Positions 13,787 to 27,100 of a stretch of DNA of 64,000 nt are shown in pieces (the stretch's first letter is position 1; each line of letters opens with the position of its first letter). Under the pieces are notes generated by a model that was given only the letters and a program-made list of their open reading frames with translations, searched no databases and was not told the DNA's origin. The translations under genes were made by a program, and so were the position numbers. The stretch is from Chionis minor (lineage: Eukaryota > Chordata > Aves > Charadriiformes > Chionididae), in the NCBI GenBank assembly GCA_013398295.1, contig VZSF01010416.1, positions 1,758,098-1,822,097 on the forward strand, written 5' to 3'.

Positions 13787-16700
13787 AGTGTAATGTAATG
13801 TTCCTTCACACTGGCAGGGACATTGCTATTCTTTCTTGTATTTCCCTCTATCATTTTTCCAGATGGAAAATTTTGAGCAGAGCCAGAAAAATGGAAACTA
13901 GAAAATTTATCTCGAAATCTGGTATATACAAAAATCCTTCTGCTTATTCTCAAAAATTACTTAAACATCTTTGTATAAAGTACCTTTGTTGTTGACTTTT
14001 TTTAATTCCTTCTCTGTCAAAGAGCAAGCTTACAAAAATCCCACCAAAAACTGAAAGTCTGATGGAAATGTACCAGGAATGTATAGTGTGAAATCTTAAG
14101 AATGGATCTGTATTGAGTGTGTTTCTGGACAACTGTTGTTAATGTTAGCACAGCATCTTTAACCACTATCTTCCTAAGAAAATTAGTTTGAATAGAAACA
14201 ATGACTGCAAGAGTTTCCTTCCTGTTATCTGATCAAATTAGAGTTTTGCATGATGTTAATTTTGGCTTGTAAGTATAACCTGTAATCTATTTCTAGAAAA
14301 TAATAAAAGATTATCATGTATACTAAAAGTGATTAACCATTTAACCAGATGTATCTATCAGGTGAGATCAAGGTCTAGCCCAGTAATCACCAGAAATGGA
14401 TCTCTAGAGAAGAGCATGGGAACAAAGCAATCATTTGAAGAAACCTCCCCAGAATAATTCCCCAATTTAAAATGTGCAGTTTATAAACCTTCTCAGTCAG
14501 AGATGGTGTCTCAGTGTTTAGTAGCTCTCAACTGATTTTTCTTCCTTGGTCAGTTGGTTTTTTAGCTTGAAAGCATGACATGTAAACTTTTAGCATCCAC
14601 ATCGTCCTGCAGAAAGCAGCTCTACAGCTTGATTAAACAATATGTGAGGAGCCATTCTCCTTCGTTCGCTTTCACGTTAACTGCTATTTTCATCTGATGG
14701 CCCGTAGGTTTTGTACAAAAAGAGAACAGACGGGGAACCACTGTTTCACATACATTGACATTTTGACTAAGAATCATGATTTAACAGACCTCTAAGATAT
14801 TATTCCTCAGCCCTCTCTTTTCCACATTAAGGATTCCTACTCTATTTGGCTGTTCCTCACACGGAGGCTGTCGAAAATCTGCTCTGAACTTACAATTATC
14901 TGATCTAAGCTATTTCTGCTTCCATTTCAGTTGCTTATTCCAGTCCCTCTCAGGTCAGTCAAACAGCAAATCAACATGTGTTCTTGTATACTACCTGAGG
15001 AGACGCAAACGTGGTAAGAGGCAGGAGGGAAAGGCTAGGTCCTAAAGAAGGTAGCATGATAAGCAGAAGATACACTGACTACGAAAATTATAATCAGCAC
15101 ACCAACTACAATTAACATCCTAATTCTTTACTGATGCTATTATACTAATTCTTCTTGCATTGCCATTAGCTCCATAAGTCATTAACATCTATTTCTCACA
15201 AGATACTTGACTAATGCTGTATTTGTTAGCTGGTATCACATCAACACTAAGCACTCCCCATTTGTAAAAATGCCTCCCATACTATATTCTGTTCAGATAT
15301 TTAAAAGGTTAATATTTAGTTCCATTTGCAATGCTGACCTAGCAACAAAGAAATTAATTTGGCATTACAGCAGTAACATCAATTTCCCATGTAACTTTAG
15401 TAATGCATTTACTGGAAAGAGATTAATATCAATTCCATAAATCATTCACATGCTTTTTCCGGAGTTTGAGACATCTGAGTAATGTCATATATGTTAACTG
15501 ATATCACTTTGTGCATGCTACATCCATTAATCTATGCCTAGGGTCATCATTAAAAAACAAAAAAAAATTAAAATCAATCTTTTGTTCCTAATTTTTTTGT
15601 GACTTCTACGTTGCAGTAGTCCAAAGGTATTGATACTCTCATAGAATAACACTGCTCTGAACTGGGAACAGACATTTTCTGAAAAGGGAAACATTTGTTA
15701 AATTATCCCTGCTGGTAACCACTTCATATCTTTATGTGAAATATGGCATAAATTACTGTCAACAAGTAAGGAAATAACTAAAATAAAGTGTTTTGTTAAT
15801 CAGACACACCTCAATGCCACAAAAGTAGGCTGAAAACAGACATCATTACTGAAATAATGTATTGACTCCCATTTCTTTTGTTTCTACATTGCATATGAGC
15901 ATTTTCATAGAAGCAAAAGCCAAAATCTTCCACTTGACTTAGTGATTCTAGCTATACATGAAATATTATAATATAGGAAATTTGGAATAACAACTGGTTT
16001 TTGTCCGAAAACGCAGTTTAGTCTACTACAAAAAGTGTTTACGCTTGAAGAAAGTAGCTTTAAACAGCTTTTGCATTTTTTCTTTGTATTAATGTGTTGT
16101 TATTACATTTGCCTGTATTGCTTTCTTCCTGTTCTAGGATATCGCAGTAGTGCCACTGAAATCACGGTGAAGGGTATTGCTGTTCACCTAAATGTAAACA
16201 CACGCACAATCAGCTTGTTTAAGTTTTGGAAGCGGCCAAAATGCAACTATTTCCTAGGATGGATTTCAGTTTTTCTTTGAACATAATGCTAACAGTACTA
16301 TCTTCTGTATCATCTTAGTTTCCATTTTTAAACTTTTTACAAGCAAAAATGTCCATTTCCGAAAATGTTTTGCAACTCAAATTTTACAGTATTTTATTAA
16401 TCACAAGTAAAATTAATCTCACCTAATTTTAGCTGTCTAAAGTTACATGTCAAGTCTCAGCAACTGGGACACAGGCACCCCCAAAGGGCAATTCATTCCA
16501 TATTATCTTTGCTTTTGTTCAAAAGATATCTTTCATGGTAAAGCTCAATGGCCTATTTCACGCCTGTAAGTGGTTACAATGAGATCAGCGGAATTACAAT
16601 CACTTACTGCAATTTTGAGTGTTGTGCAAAGTGTTTTATAAGTACATTATCCTATTTTTGAAATATAGAAAGATATTTAAAACCTTAACAAAAATGATAC

Positions 16701-18116
16701 GAGGGTACTTCTCAGTCACATGAAATCTCTTACTACATTGCAAACCTTAACTCTTTCCAACTGATTAATCTCATTTGCAATCCATCAGCACTGAATTTTT
16801 TTACCAGGTTTCTAATACAAAATATTTTATAAACCTGCTGTAGGAAAATACAAACTAACGTTTGTCAATAATTTTCACTGCAAGGTGGTCGTACATCAAT
16901 CAACACAATAATATGGGGTTTACAGTAATTGAGATTGAATTTAAAATTTTACAAAACTTTAATTACAACCTTTTGAACATAAACCACAATACACAAATTA
17001 CCCAATCATAACATTTTTTCATAAAAAAATAAGAATTCATCCAAAGGATAGAAGATTTAATGACTCTTGGCGGAGTTCCACTTTTTGGTTGAAATGAGAA
17101 TAAAAGCAGGCGGCAGCTTCATTTCTAATTTCAAGAAAAACAGTATTTTTTAACATTTAAACAGCATTTTATTTGACTAACAAGCCAAAATATGTATTTT
17201 CAAAACCTTATAAAGAGCCCCTGTATTTAACAGTATGAATACTGAGATTTGTGAAACTCTGTGAGCCAACACTGTTCCTTCAATCCTCAAAACTAATTAT
17301 ACAGTAAGCAATTTGAGCCACAAGCATTAGAAACTGTCGAGCTTCATTTTTTTTAAACCACCCTCACAACATATCACAGTCTACCACCTAACTCCAGCTT
17401 TCTCCCATTTTCCCCTAAGACATCCTACCACACAAGGCAGAAGGCACTGTGGTTAATCCAGAAGTACGTACAGGCCAGAATGACCAACCAGTACATTTAT
17501 GGTAACTGGCAAGCCAGATAATACCAAGGAAAAGGAACAATACTTGAATTTCTCTTGCATTTTTCCTGAGTGAAGACACAGCCGTCAGTGTCAACAGGTT
17601 TTCATATCCCAGTTCTCTACATCAAGAGCATGGGAGGCAAACACTATACCAATTTTGAGACCACCTTGAAAGCACTCTGTGATGGAGCCGTGAAGGCATC
17701 TTGTGGGAAACAGTCTTTGCTCAATGAGGAAAAAGGTGTGGATGCCTCTGTGGGCTCAGGTGTGTTCTGAGCTCAGAGGAACTTTGGTCCTGTCAAAGCA
17801 CCATGAGCCCTGCGGTTAAGATGGTTGCTGAGTGGAAGGCATTTCTTACAGACTTTTTGAAGGTATACTACAGTAGTTGTAGAAATACAGCCTGAATGCA
17901 TGACAGTGTAAGCCACGCTTTATAGCCTGCTAGAATAGGTGTTGACGGACTCTAGACAGTCCAAGCTGAGGTATAAAGAGCAAGTCACCCATATTGCCTG
18001 ATGGCATCCTCTAGAATACCATAAGAATCCAGTATGTTTGAGGTTTCTCCTGATTTATATGGGACAAGCGTGCAGGGAACCTGAACTCAAACTGCTTCAA
18101 CACTCGGAGAATCTAG

Positions 18117-18419
18117 TCAATCACCAATGCTCTCACAGGACAGCATAAATCCAGATCTGTAGATTTCAACCTTTACACAAAAACTAAGAAAAATGTCCAT
18201 GACCAAGAGCTTCTGACATTTCATGGTCCATTTCAGAGCTACAGGACAGCTGGAATTGTGTTTCCAGTACAACTCTTTGTGTTCTGACCTATTCAGCCAT
18301 GCTTTCAGGCTAGGAAGTGATGTCACTGTCAGCTCTATTTCTTTTCTCTGAATCCTGACATAAACGACATTTTTGCAGCCCTGAAGTTCCCATGCTTTGG
18401 GGTCAGTTCCAAAATTCAT
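18117..18419 (-). other. Unassigned 100-codon open frame in intron 2
   Basis: An ATG-started minus-strand frame of 100 codons in a locally less AT-rich stretch. I recognise no domain or family. It has a few Cys and Trp residues but no signal peptide, membrane segment or repeat. Being on the same strand as AGBL4 it could be an unrecognised exon, but the most likely reading is a chance frame. Confidence 0.12.
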
Positions 18420-19829
18420 CTTCCCTTTTGCAGAGCCAGAACATTAGACTGGCATTCTGCACAAAGTATCGAACTGGCACCAGCGCCATAAAAGTACTGG
18501 TCTCTTTTTAATGATTGAGACATTTGCTTTATGTTTTCTTTGTTCACTTTGCAAAATACATGTGAAAGGCTTTGTGTGTATCATGTAAAATTAATACATT
18601 AAATAATTGTTACTTCATGCAGAAGCAAAGCTACATAAGAAAAATCTACAAAGATACATAAGAAAAAATGCCAGAAAAAAAATGTTTTCCAGCACTGGAG
18701 GTATCATCTCCAAAAACATCTGGTACAGGAAAAAATGACTAAGTAAATAAAAACAACACAGAAGAGGCTTTTGTCTAAACTGATGCCATCAGAAATGACA
18801 CGCACTAAGCCAGTACAAGACAGTAGGGGCAGCTGGCTGAACTAAACTTTAAAGTCATTTAGATCCACACAAAATAAAATGTCTGAAACACCAATTTGCC
18901 TTGAGTATAAGATGCCAGATTCCCTGAAGAACATTTTTACATCAAAATCTGGGCCTGATTCAATCAGGAAGGAATTCTTTGTGTAGCAAGAGTGAATACA
19001 TCCTTTTCCCCAGAGCACTATATTCTGCAAAATACCCAGTTTTCCCAGAACAGATAGGATGAGAAGTGAACATTTGTACAGCACTGCATTGCTGCTAAAT
19101 TGAAACTGTGTTAATAATTTAATGCGTTAATGAATAATAGGAAAAGGAATTACAACTTACCATATGTATACATTTCAAATGTGACATTTATTTCCTTTAA
19201 ATTGGTTCTATGTGTAGGTAACTGTGCTCCCATTTCTGCCTGAAACTAACTTATGTTTCTTGTGAAAATTGACATTATCTAAAAATTATGTTGTGGTATG
19301 CAAGAAATCTGAATTTTCATCAGTTTCTTTTATGCTAATGATAAATTAATGTAAAAAGTTTCTTTTGGCCGTATATATTCTTAAATATTAATAAAGATAA
19401 CAAGGAAGATTCCAGTTAGAACACTAGCTTGAATTATGGGAAACACAAATTCAAATTCCTGACATACTTTCAAGTTGATAATTCTCTCTCCTTCGCTCCT
19501 CTGTCTGTTATTTATATGATAAAGCATTCAACCACCATTCTTTGTTTTCAATAACTGTATTTATTTTACATCGATGATTCTTTCACTAGTACTAGATCCA
19601 TTAAAGGTAAGTTAAGTGCAAGCTACAAACAGGTTAGGTAGCTCTTGTTCTGAAAAGGATCTGGGCAGTATAAGGGATCACAAATTTTATAGAAGTCAAC
19701 AGTGCCATGCTTTTGTGACAAAGATTGGACTGTCACATAGCAGAAGTAAATAGATTGCAAGGCATGTCATGTAATAAACTCTACATAGTATTTGGCACCA
19801 GCTTATCTGAGTATCATGTTCACCCTGGA

Positions 19830-20260
19830 CCGTTGCCTGTCAAGAAAGGCATGGAACAGCTGGAGAAAGACCAGAGGAAATAAAAAATGATAGAAAATTT
19901 GGAAAATGTGACCACTAAGGAACTATTGAAAAAAATTGCAGTTATTTAACCCGAGGAGGGAAAGGCCAAGGAAAGATATGATAGCAGCTTTCCATTAAGC
20001 CAAAGAAAAAAGGAATAATCTGTTTTCTGTTCCTACAGAACTGGGCAAGAATTAATGCATTTTTGGTAAGAACATTTCTACACAGAAAGAAAATGTTTCT
20101 TATATTGAACAAATTACAGCATTAGAACGGATTGCTGCTTTCTCATTGAAGCTTCCCTCATTGAAAGGCTCTGAAAAGGATAGATAAATATCTGTCAGGA
20201 ATGGCAAAAATAGTGTACTTTGCCTCTGAACAACAGATTGGACTAAAAAGAAATCCCATT
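19830..20260 (+). mobile_element. Ancient CR1-like LINE remnant
   Basis: Blocks such as GGAACAGCTGGAGAAAGACC and TTTAACCCGAGGAGGGAAAG, then a GGATAGATAAATATCTGTCAGG-like 3' segment, follow the order of a CR1/L3-type 3' region, but heavily mutated. It is cut by the LTR-like sequence that starts at 20261. Assignment to a clade is uncertain. Confidence 0.5.
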
Positions 20261-20790
20261 TGTTATGGTTTGAGGAACCCACAACAACTTATTGTCATTT
20301 GGACAATTATTCTCTCACCTGATGACCTCTCCCCACCCAGGAATGGGAATCGGAAAAGACCAAGGAAACCCGAGGGTTGAAATATAAACATTTAATAGAT
20401 TAAGACTAGATAATTAACATTAATAACACTAAAGAACCAATATTGATAGCAATATGAATATAAAATATACAAGGATTATACTCAGACAATTCTATCAGTA
20501 GGAAGCTGTGCACTCCCAGTAGTGGACAGAAAATGTTGGACACTGTGAGTGCTACGGCTTCAGAAGGAAGGCAAGCCCTCAGGGGTATGACACCAGGACA
20601 AGAAGTTCTCAGCATCACAACCATCAAGGGAGAGAGAACTTCTCAGGGAACTTTCTGATTTATATTGAATGTGCCGTTCATGGTATGAAATACTCCTGTT
20701 GGCCAGCTTGGGTCAAGTGCCCAGGTCTCGTTCCTCCTCATCCCTGCACCTGGTGAGCTCGAAAACACTGAGACCTTGAAACCCACACAC
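20261..20790. mobile_element. Probable solo LTR of an avian endogenous retrovirus
   Basis: Starts with TGTTATGGTTTGAGGAACCC and continues with a TGGGAATCGGAAAAGACC block and an ATATAAACATTTAATAG block, a pattern I associate with avian ERVL-type LTRs. No internal retroviral genes flank it, so a solo LTR is likely. The right edge is uncertain and I could not find a clear target-site duplication. It interrupts an older LINE. Confidence 0.5.
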
Positions 20791-21761
20791 TATATCTGGC
20801 TATAAAGTCAATATTTTCACAAGTTCAGACACCAGTCTTCTAAAAGTGCCGTTTTCCCAAGCATTAGAAGAAGAATTCGTCCTGTGTTGCTCAAACCAGG
20901 ATACCATTTAAATTCCATTTTTTATGATTTTTTGAAAGTAAGGCACTTCAAAATAGCAAACTGGACATTGGTTTTCAGGCTCCATAAAAACACACCTCTC
21001 TGTCTCAAACAAATTCATACTTGTCAATGCTATTTAATACAATAATGATAGCCATTACAAAAATGATAGCATATTAAGTAGCATTTATTCTGTATGTGTT
21101 AATCTTTTTCCTGCTTTCTACAAGTTTAATTCTCTGTTCTGAAAGGTATTTACTTTCATTTCTGCAATATAAAATCATAGTCATTGAAAAATAGGTCTGG
21201 AAGGGAACCTTCAGTTCTATCAACCAAATCTTTCAAGAAAATACAGAATACAGACAAAGAGAGGAAAGCCACTTATGGAATCACATTTAACACAGCTTCT
21301 ACTTTGTAAACAAATAATCAACAAATATTTCATGGTTACCACTGTCCAGCCAGTTTTGCCCCATCCTAACACAGCTTGATTAAGACCAAGATCCTTTGTA
21401 GTGAAAATGTTACATAAACCAATGTCAAAAGTTCTACTAAAGTTACATTAGATATAGGGTTATAATCATTGTATAGTCTAACTATTTTGGGTTTTAATTG
21501 CATTGTGTTTATTTTTAAAGATTTAATAAATCCTTACAAAACTTGGACCATAAAGAACCATTAATACCTCTTAAGTATGAAGGATCTTAGATTTCAATGG
21601 CATACTCATGTTTAGTAACAACATCATCATACCAGACAAAGCACAAGTCTTAGAAAAATCTATAAATCATGTCCCAAAAGCCTATTTCCTTCAGGTGTAT
21701 TTAGGTCTATGTGTTAACACTAACTTGGAATCATTAAAAATTAATGTGACCTATTTTCATA

Positions 21762-22298
21762 AAATCACAGCATCATAGAATGGTTTGGGTTGGAAGGGAC
21801 CTTTAAAGATCATCTTGTTCCAACTCCTCTGCCATGGGCAGGGACATCTTTCACTAGACCAGGTTGCTCCAAGCCCCATCCAACCTGGCCTTGAACACTT
21901 CCAATGATGGGCCCTCCACAACTTCTCTGGGCAACCTGTGCCAGTGTCACAACACCCTCATCATAAAAAACTTCTTCTTTGTATCCAATCTAAATCTATC
22001 CTCTTTCCGTTTAAAACCATTGGTCCTTGTCCCGTCCCTACAGGCCTTGGTAAAAAAGTCTTTCTCCATCTTTCTTATAAGCCCCATTTCTATACTGAAA
22101 GGCTGCAATAAGGTCTGCCCAGAACTTTCTCTTATCTCTGGGGCTGAGCAACCCTAGTTCTCTCAGCCTTTCTTCATAGCAGAGGTGTTCCAGCCCTCTA
22201 ACCACTTGTGCAGCCCTCCTCTGGGCTCCTCTAGCAGGTCCATGTATTTCTTGTAGTGGGGAGCCTAGAGCTGGATGCACTACTCCAAGTGGGATCAG
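21762..22298 (-). mobile_element. CR1 LINE, 3' portion, 5'-truncated
   Basis: The plus strand begins with the reverse complement of the CR1 3' tail (CATAGAATGGTTTGGGTTGG) and continues through the CR1 3' end into the C-terminal part of ORF2. Minus-strand frames give peptides such as RGLEHLCYEERLRELGL, the conserved CR1 reverse-transcriptase C-terminus. About 537 bp remain, with frame breaks, so it is a dead 5'-truncated copy in AGBL4 intron 2. Confidence 0.93.
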
Positions 22299-24072
22299 TT
22301 TTATATTCTGTTCTTTGAATAAGGCAATTCCAATGGGATGTCACCAATTTTAAGGTGATACGTAAATAGCATCAATACGCTGCTGTATAAATGTTGTATA
22401 CTGCTGTTTGGATAGTAGGAGGGGATAGATCTTAGCACTAATAATAATTTCATAAAATATCAAATAATCAGGGAATTTGCTTTGACCACTTAAGGTACTC
22501 TAAGCAATTACTTGGCTGACATATAACAAAAGATAAAGTGAATTTACATATGAAGTGTACACAATATTATTATCATTCTTGTTAATACATTGTCATCATG
22601 ATACAGTAAATGAAGGTATTAATTTTATTCATATTTGTATTTTGGAGGTGTCTGAATATGCAAAGCAACATCACAGCCTCATCATATGCTACAATGTAAA
22701 TAAGCACAGTATTTCAAATAGCATCTGCCTCTATCACATGCTATTATTGTCAAAGTATATAAAGTTTGAACATTACCTTTGAACCGAGTGTTTTAATTTA
22801 AATACATAATTAATGCTATTGTTCAAAAACTGGAATTAAAGAATCATGCAAAGACTCCATTACTTTGCAAATAATTTGATGGCTGCTACTGATCCTTTTT
22901 ATTGCAGAGCAGCTTAACACAATAAAGTAAATTTCTCAGCTTGGCCAACTGATTAATTTCATAAGCCATTTTCTGATACAAAAATTCATAAAAGCATAAC
23001 TATTATGAAATAGCATCCACAGTATTTTTAAAAATACATAACTATTGTCTGAACCTTCAGAGACATACCTTAAAAATAAGACACTATGATTCACTGCATC
23101 ATTTACACCTTTACATAATGTAATCAAAGGATTTAAATAACTCTAATATTTATCCAGGAACTGGCAGCCAGTATTCTAGCCTGAGGGATGTAGCTCTTCA
23201 TAAAAAGCTCATTTTACAAGACACTGTAGCAGTTTTGGCATTACCAGCACCTCTCACATAAACCATGCTGAAAACTATAGATTATCCTGCCAAATGCCTT
23301 TTGTACATATGGCGTTTAACAGTGCTCTGTAGGTCTGTAAGCCAATAATAATAGATTTAAGCTAAAAATCTGGAGACATACACATATGTACCACAAAAAT
23401 TTAAACAACCCTACATATTCATATATATTTATTTACTTACACACTCCACACACATAAACATACTTGATTAAAAGTATTCTTTAAATTAATATGCTAGCTA
23501 TAACTCTTGTAAAAGTAATTTCTGTTTCAATTGGCAGTAGCTTCCTAAAGTTTAATTCTGCTTCTATTGACATCAGTGACAGAACTTCCATTATCCTCAG
23601 TGGTACAGAATTAAGCAACAAGAAACACAAAGAAATATACCTAAAGACAGCATGTACATGTTTGTCAAATCTTCTAACTGCAAGGATGAGATTGGCACTT
23701 TATGAGGTTAACTTCCACAATAAATTCCAAATTGAATTTTGAAGTAACATATTTTAAATACTACATCTTTGATTAGTGGTCTACAAATACTCTATAATAT
23801 CACAGAATAAAATCCAGCTATGTATCTACATGTGGTAAGAGATGGACCTGATGAAATGTACATTGTAGGCAATAACAAACTCCACAACCCCTTCTACATT
23901 TGAACAGTCTGATTTTATGTCTTACTCCGACTGAAGTGAATCGGTGAGTTAAGTGGTATTTAACGCAAGCCTTCTTTAGAATTAAGACACTTTTTACAAA
24001 GATGAGTGATATAGTTAAAAGTATTAATATATTGACAAATCCGTAACATAAAATAACGCTGAAAATGCTTAC

Positions 24073-24195
24073 CACTTTCAAAACAGGCATCAAATATAAG
24101 ATGTCCTTTTCTAAGCTGTCCACAATAACCAGCTGGGAGAACAGTGTACTTGCTCACATTCCCTGCTATGATATCATCACTTCCTATGGCATTAC
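24073..24195 (-). CDS. AGBL4: AGBL4 exon 2 (CCP6 conserved N-terminal segment)
   Basis: This 123-bp exon on the minus strand has an acceptor with a long pyrimidine tract ending ACTGCAACAG and a donor GAAAGTG|GTAAGC. It completes a split Gly codon from exon 1, encodes 40 residues, and ends with the first base of the next Gly codon. The product includes NVSKYTVLPAGYCGQ and KGHLIFDACFES, which match the human CCP6 N-terminal region almost residue for residue; I see changes such as I to T, T to A and PK to LR against the human sequence as I remember it. This part belongs to the N-terminal beta-sandwich domain that precedes the zinc carboxypeptidase domain in cytosolic carboxypeptidases; the catalytic residues lie in later exons outside the window. 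No frameshift or stop is present. The flanking frame stays open beyond the exon by chance but loses similarity exactly at the splice sites. Confidence 0.95.
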
Positions 24196-27100
24196 CTGTT
24201 GCAGTAAAAGGAAAAAAAAAAGCATGAGCATAAACCAAAAAAACTATTAAAAAGAGTAGAAGGATATTCCTCCGTGCTTTTCTACATAACATGAACTTTG
24301 CACCATTTAACATACACACCAGTAAATGAACTCTGTCTTTTCAAAATTTATTTAAGAATTCAGATATAATAATGCCATCATATGTTAAAGCTTCTCTATG
24401 CAACAAATCACACAGCCTTGTTTCTTGCACATGCACGCCCAGTGGCTGAACACTCTTATATGCAATAGTCTGATGTTCAACTGGATCCATTTCTTTTGAC
24501 TGGAACTCTCTAAAATATATATTCCATATGGATTCCCCAGAATTGAACTCCTCAGCAGCATCTTCCTTTATCATAATCCTCAGCAGCACCTGCCTCACTA
24601 TGGGCATTAGTGGGATCTTTTTGCTCTATCCCGCTGCCTATTTTCATGCATCTTAAATGAACTTAGAACCTTTGAGACTGTTAAGTCCCACTCATATTTG
24701 AAATTTGAAAACTATTAGAAGGGAGAGACATACACTCACGGAAGCAGGTGATCATCTGAGCCTTGCTTGCTTAGGAAACAAAACTTGGAAAAAGTACTTA
24801 AATAAAGAAATAAGTTTTAAAATGTGGGGTTTATTCCATAATAAAATATATGAGGACACAAATTTTCTATCCAGCTGCACAATTTTTGTCAAAACGTATC
24901 AGTAGTGTATGTATTAAAAGCTTTGTCCTTCCAGTCAAATTATACTGCCTTACAAATAGCAGTATGTAAAAAATTTGTTTTCAAATAGGGATAGAAGAAG
25001 GCCGTGATTTTTTTTCATTTGAGAAATGTGCAAGAAATTAAGTTAATATTTGTGTATTATATTAGACATTAATATTACAGTACAGTGAAAGAAATACACA
25101 ACAATATAACTAGCTGTTCGTTGTTCTGACATTGGTTTAGCATTTTCTTCACTATTTACTGTTGGGAGAACAAATATTTAACAATAGAAAAACTATTCTC
25201 TCTGCTACAGAAAACTAGAAGAAATGTCTACGTCTTCAAGCGCAGAAGGCATGTGATGGAATAATGGGATGATAATATCTTATTTCACTCTGATAAATAG
25301 GGCTACTACAGCTTCTAGAAATAGGCTTTTGGTCTGTACTGATTTTTTTGACATTTAAATGGGTTACAGGGGGTGATAAATGTGACATAAAGCTCAATTT
25401 GTTTTATTTTTATATTGAAAACTATTTCACCCAAATGTTACAAGCAATTCATATTGGCCCTGAATGATGAAAACAGCTTATTAATTAAAACTGACCTTTC
25501 CATACATAAATGTATTCCACCTCTTGAGGCAAAACACCTTTGCTGAGGTAACAAATTACGTATTAGTGACACCACAGTTAAAGGGTCTGTCAGGCTTTCT
25601 ATTATATATCCATATTTTCTGAGGTATATAAATCCCAGATTAAAAAATATGTATATCCAGGTCAACACTCGTCATATAAATCCCCAGTCTTCCCAGGGAA
25701 GAAATTTGAAACTTTCTTTCTTTAAAGTACTACAACAGAACAAAGAGTATTTAGGCGTTTTCTTACTTTATCATAATCCAAAAAGTTAGATATTAAACAA
25801 TGCTTGCTGTTATTTTTTAGCAAAATTATTATTTCCAGCCTCAAGGTTATCTGTTTTAAACTGAATAATTACCCACAGATAGCAATCTGAGGCGTATAAA
25901 TTGTTTTCTTTAAATGCTAAATTGCTACTTGTGATATTTTTAGCTAGATGTTTTTTTACCAGCATGCTGATACAATTTGCCTAAAGGCTGCTAAGACCAA
26001 AGGCAAACTTAGACTTGGATGTGTATCTGTACGGCCATGATTACATCAATTAATAAAATTCACCCCGCTGCATCATGCAACCTGTAATCCAGAGCAGCAG
26101 CCACAGGAAAACCATATCCTCAGTCTCAGTTCAGTGCCACTTTGATTAAGAGCCCCCATATACCTGTTGCGGGCAGACAAGTTAATCATTTGTAATCCAA
26201 CACATGGAATCAAGGATGCAAAGAAAAATTCAAGGAAAACCTGGAGATCTCCACTAAGAATGCATGAGCTGCCCAGGGACCAAAGGGAAAGAATGGAGAG
26301 AGGGGGCGTCAGCTGAGTAGAGCAGTAAAAAGACTGAACTTGTCCTGGTAAGTGCTCGCTTGTCAGTCTGAGCTAAAAGTAATAGGCTTCTTGTTATTCT
26401 TAAAAGCTAGCTGGGAAACACCGCTTAGATAAAGATGAAGAAACTAGAAAAGATTAAATTCATAATACTGCCACCATAAGACAGTGTAGGAAATGCAGGC
26501 AGAAGACAGAGCTACATCTCCCTTTCCACCTAACTGACAAATTAGAATATCTGCCAATGGAGGCTTTACATGATGCAGAAGGAAGCTGTCAAGTAACTGT
26601 GTCCTAGCAAAAAGTTCCCATCTGCTCCTCCTGGCCTAATGTAGCCATTCAGGCATCAAATAGTCTATAATTCTCAGTGATTTAATAATATTAATCTCTT
26701 CTTGCATGTTCTTTATTGCATGGTACTTTCAATATTCAGAATGCACTGTTGTTATATTTTGAGTTATACTATCTTTAGTTGATATCTAAACAGGCAAAAC
26801 CGTAGTCTTTGAACTTCACATTATTAGAGAGCATGACAGCATTATGTCCCTTCACGGCATGTTCTCCTTGGGTGATAGAGAAAAGGACAGACTACTGGCC
26901 GAAAAAGAGCCTGCATTGCTGTATTACTAGATTATAAGACATGGCTTCACGCTTGTCTGTTCAGCAGATGCAGGGAATGTTGCTGAGAATACATTATACA
27001 TTACCATCTTCAGGTGGAGGGAACTGTCATACTGTGCTCTAAGTCCTCTGGCCAGTAAAGAGATAGTGTCCTCACAGCTAGGGAGCCCTAAGTAGATTTT

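Larger units (their letters stand above)
1..24072 (-). other. AGBL4: AGBL4 intron 2 (partial, continues beyond left edge)
   Basis: The sequence following the exon 2 donor is non-coding and AT-rich to the window edge. The next human exon encodes a segment beginning NLGRVD and containing EFEYDLF; I see nothing like it in the minus-strand frames provided, so intron 2 is at least 24 kb here. Very short exons could still be missed by eye. Repeats listed separately occupy about 9.2-9.5, 12.05-12.28, 13.67-13.78, 19.83-20.79 and 21.76-22.30 kb. Apart from those I see no supported feature in 1-9150, 9525-12048, 12281-13629, 13790-19829 or 22299-24072. Confidence 0.75.

Noticed and set aside
23818..24319. 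Overlapping 119- and 101-codon minus frames as whole genes
   Set aside because: Only the segment between the splice sites (24073-24195) is conserved; the flanks are intron read through by chance.
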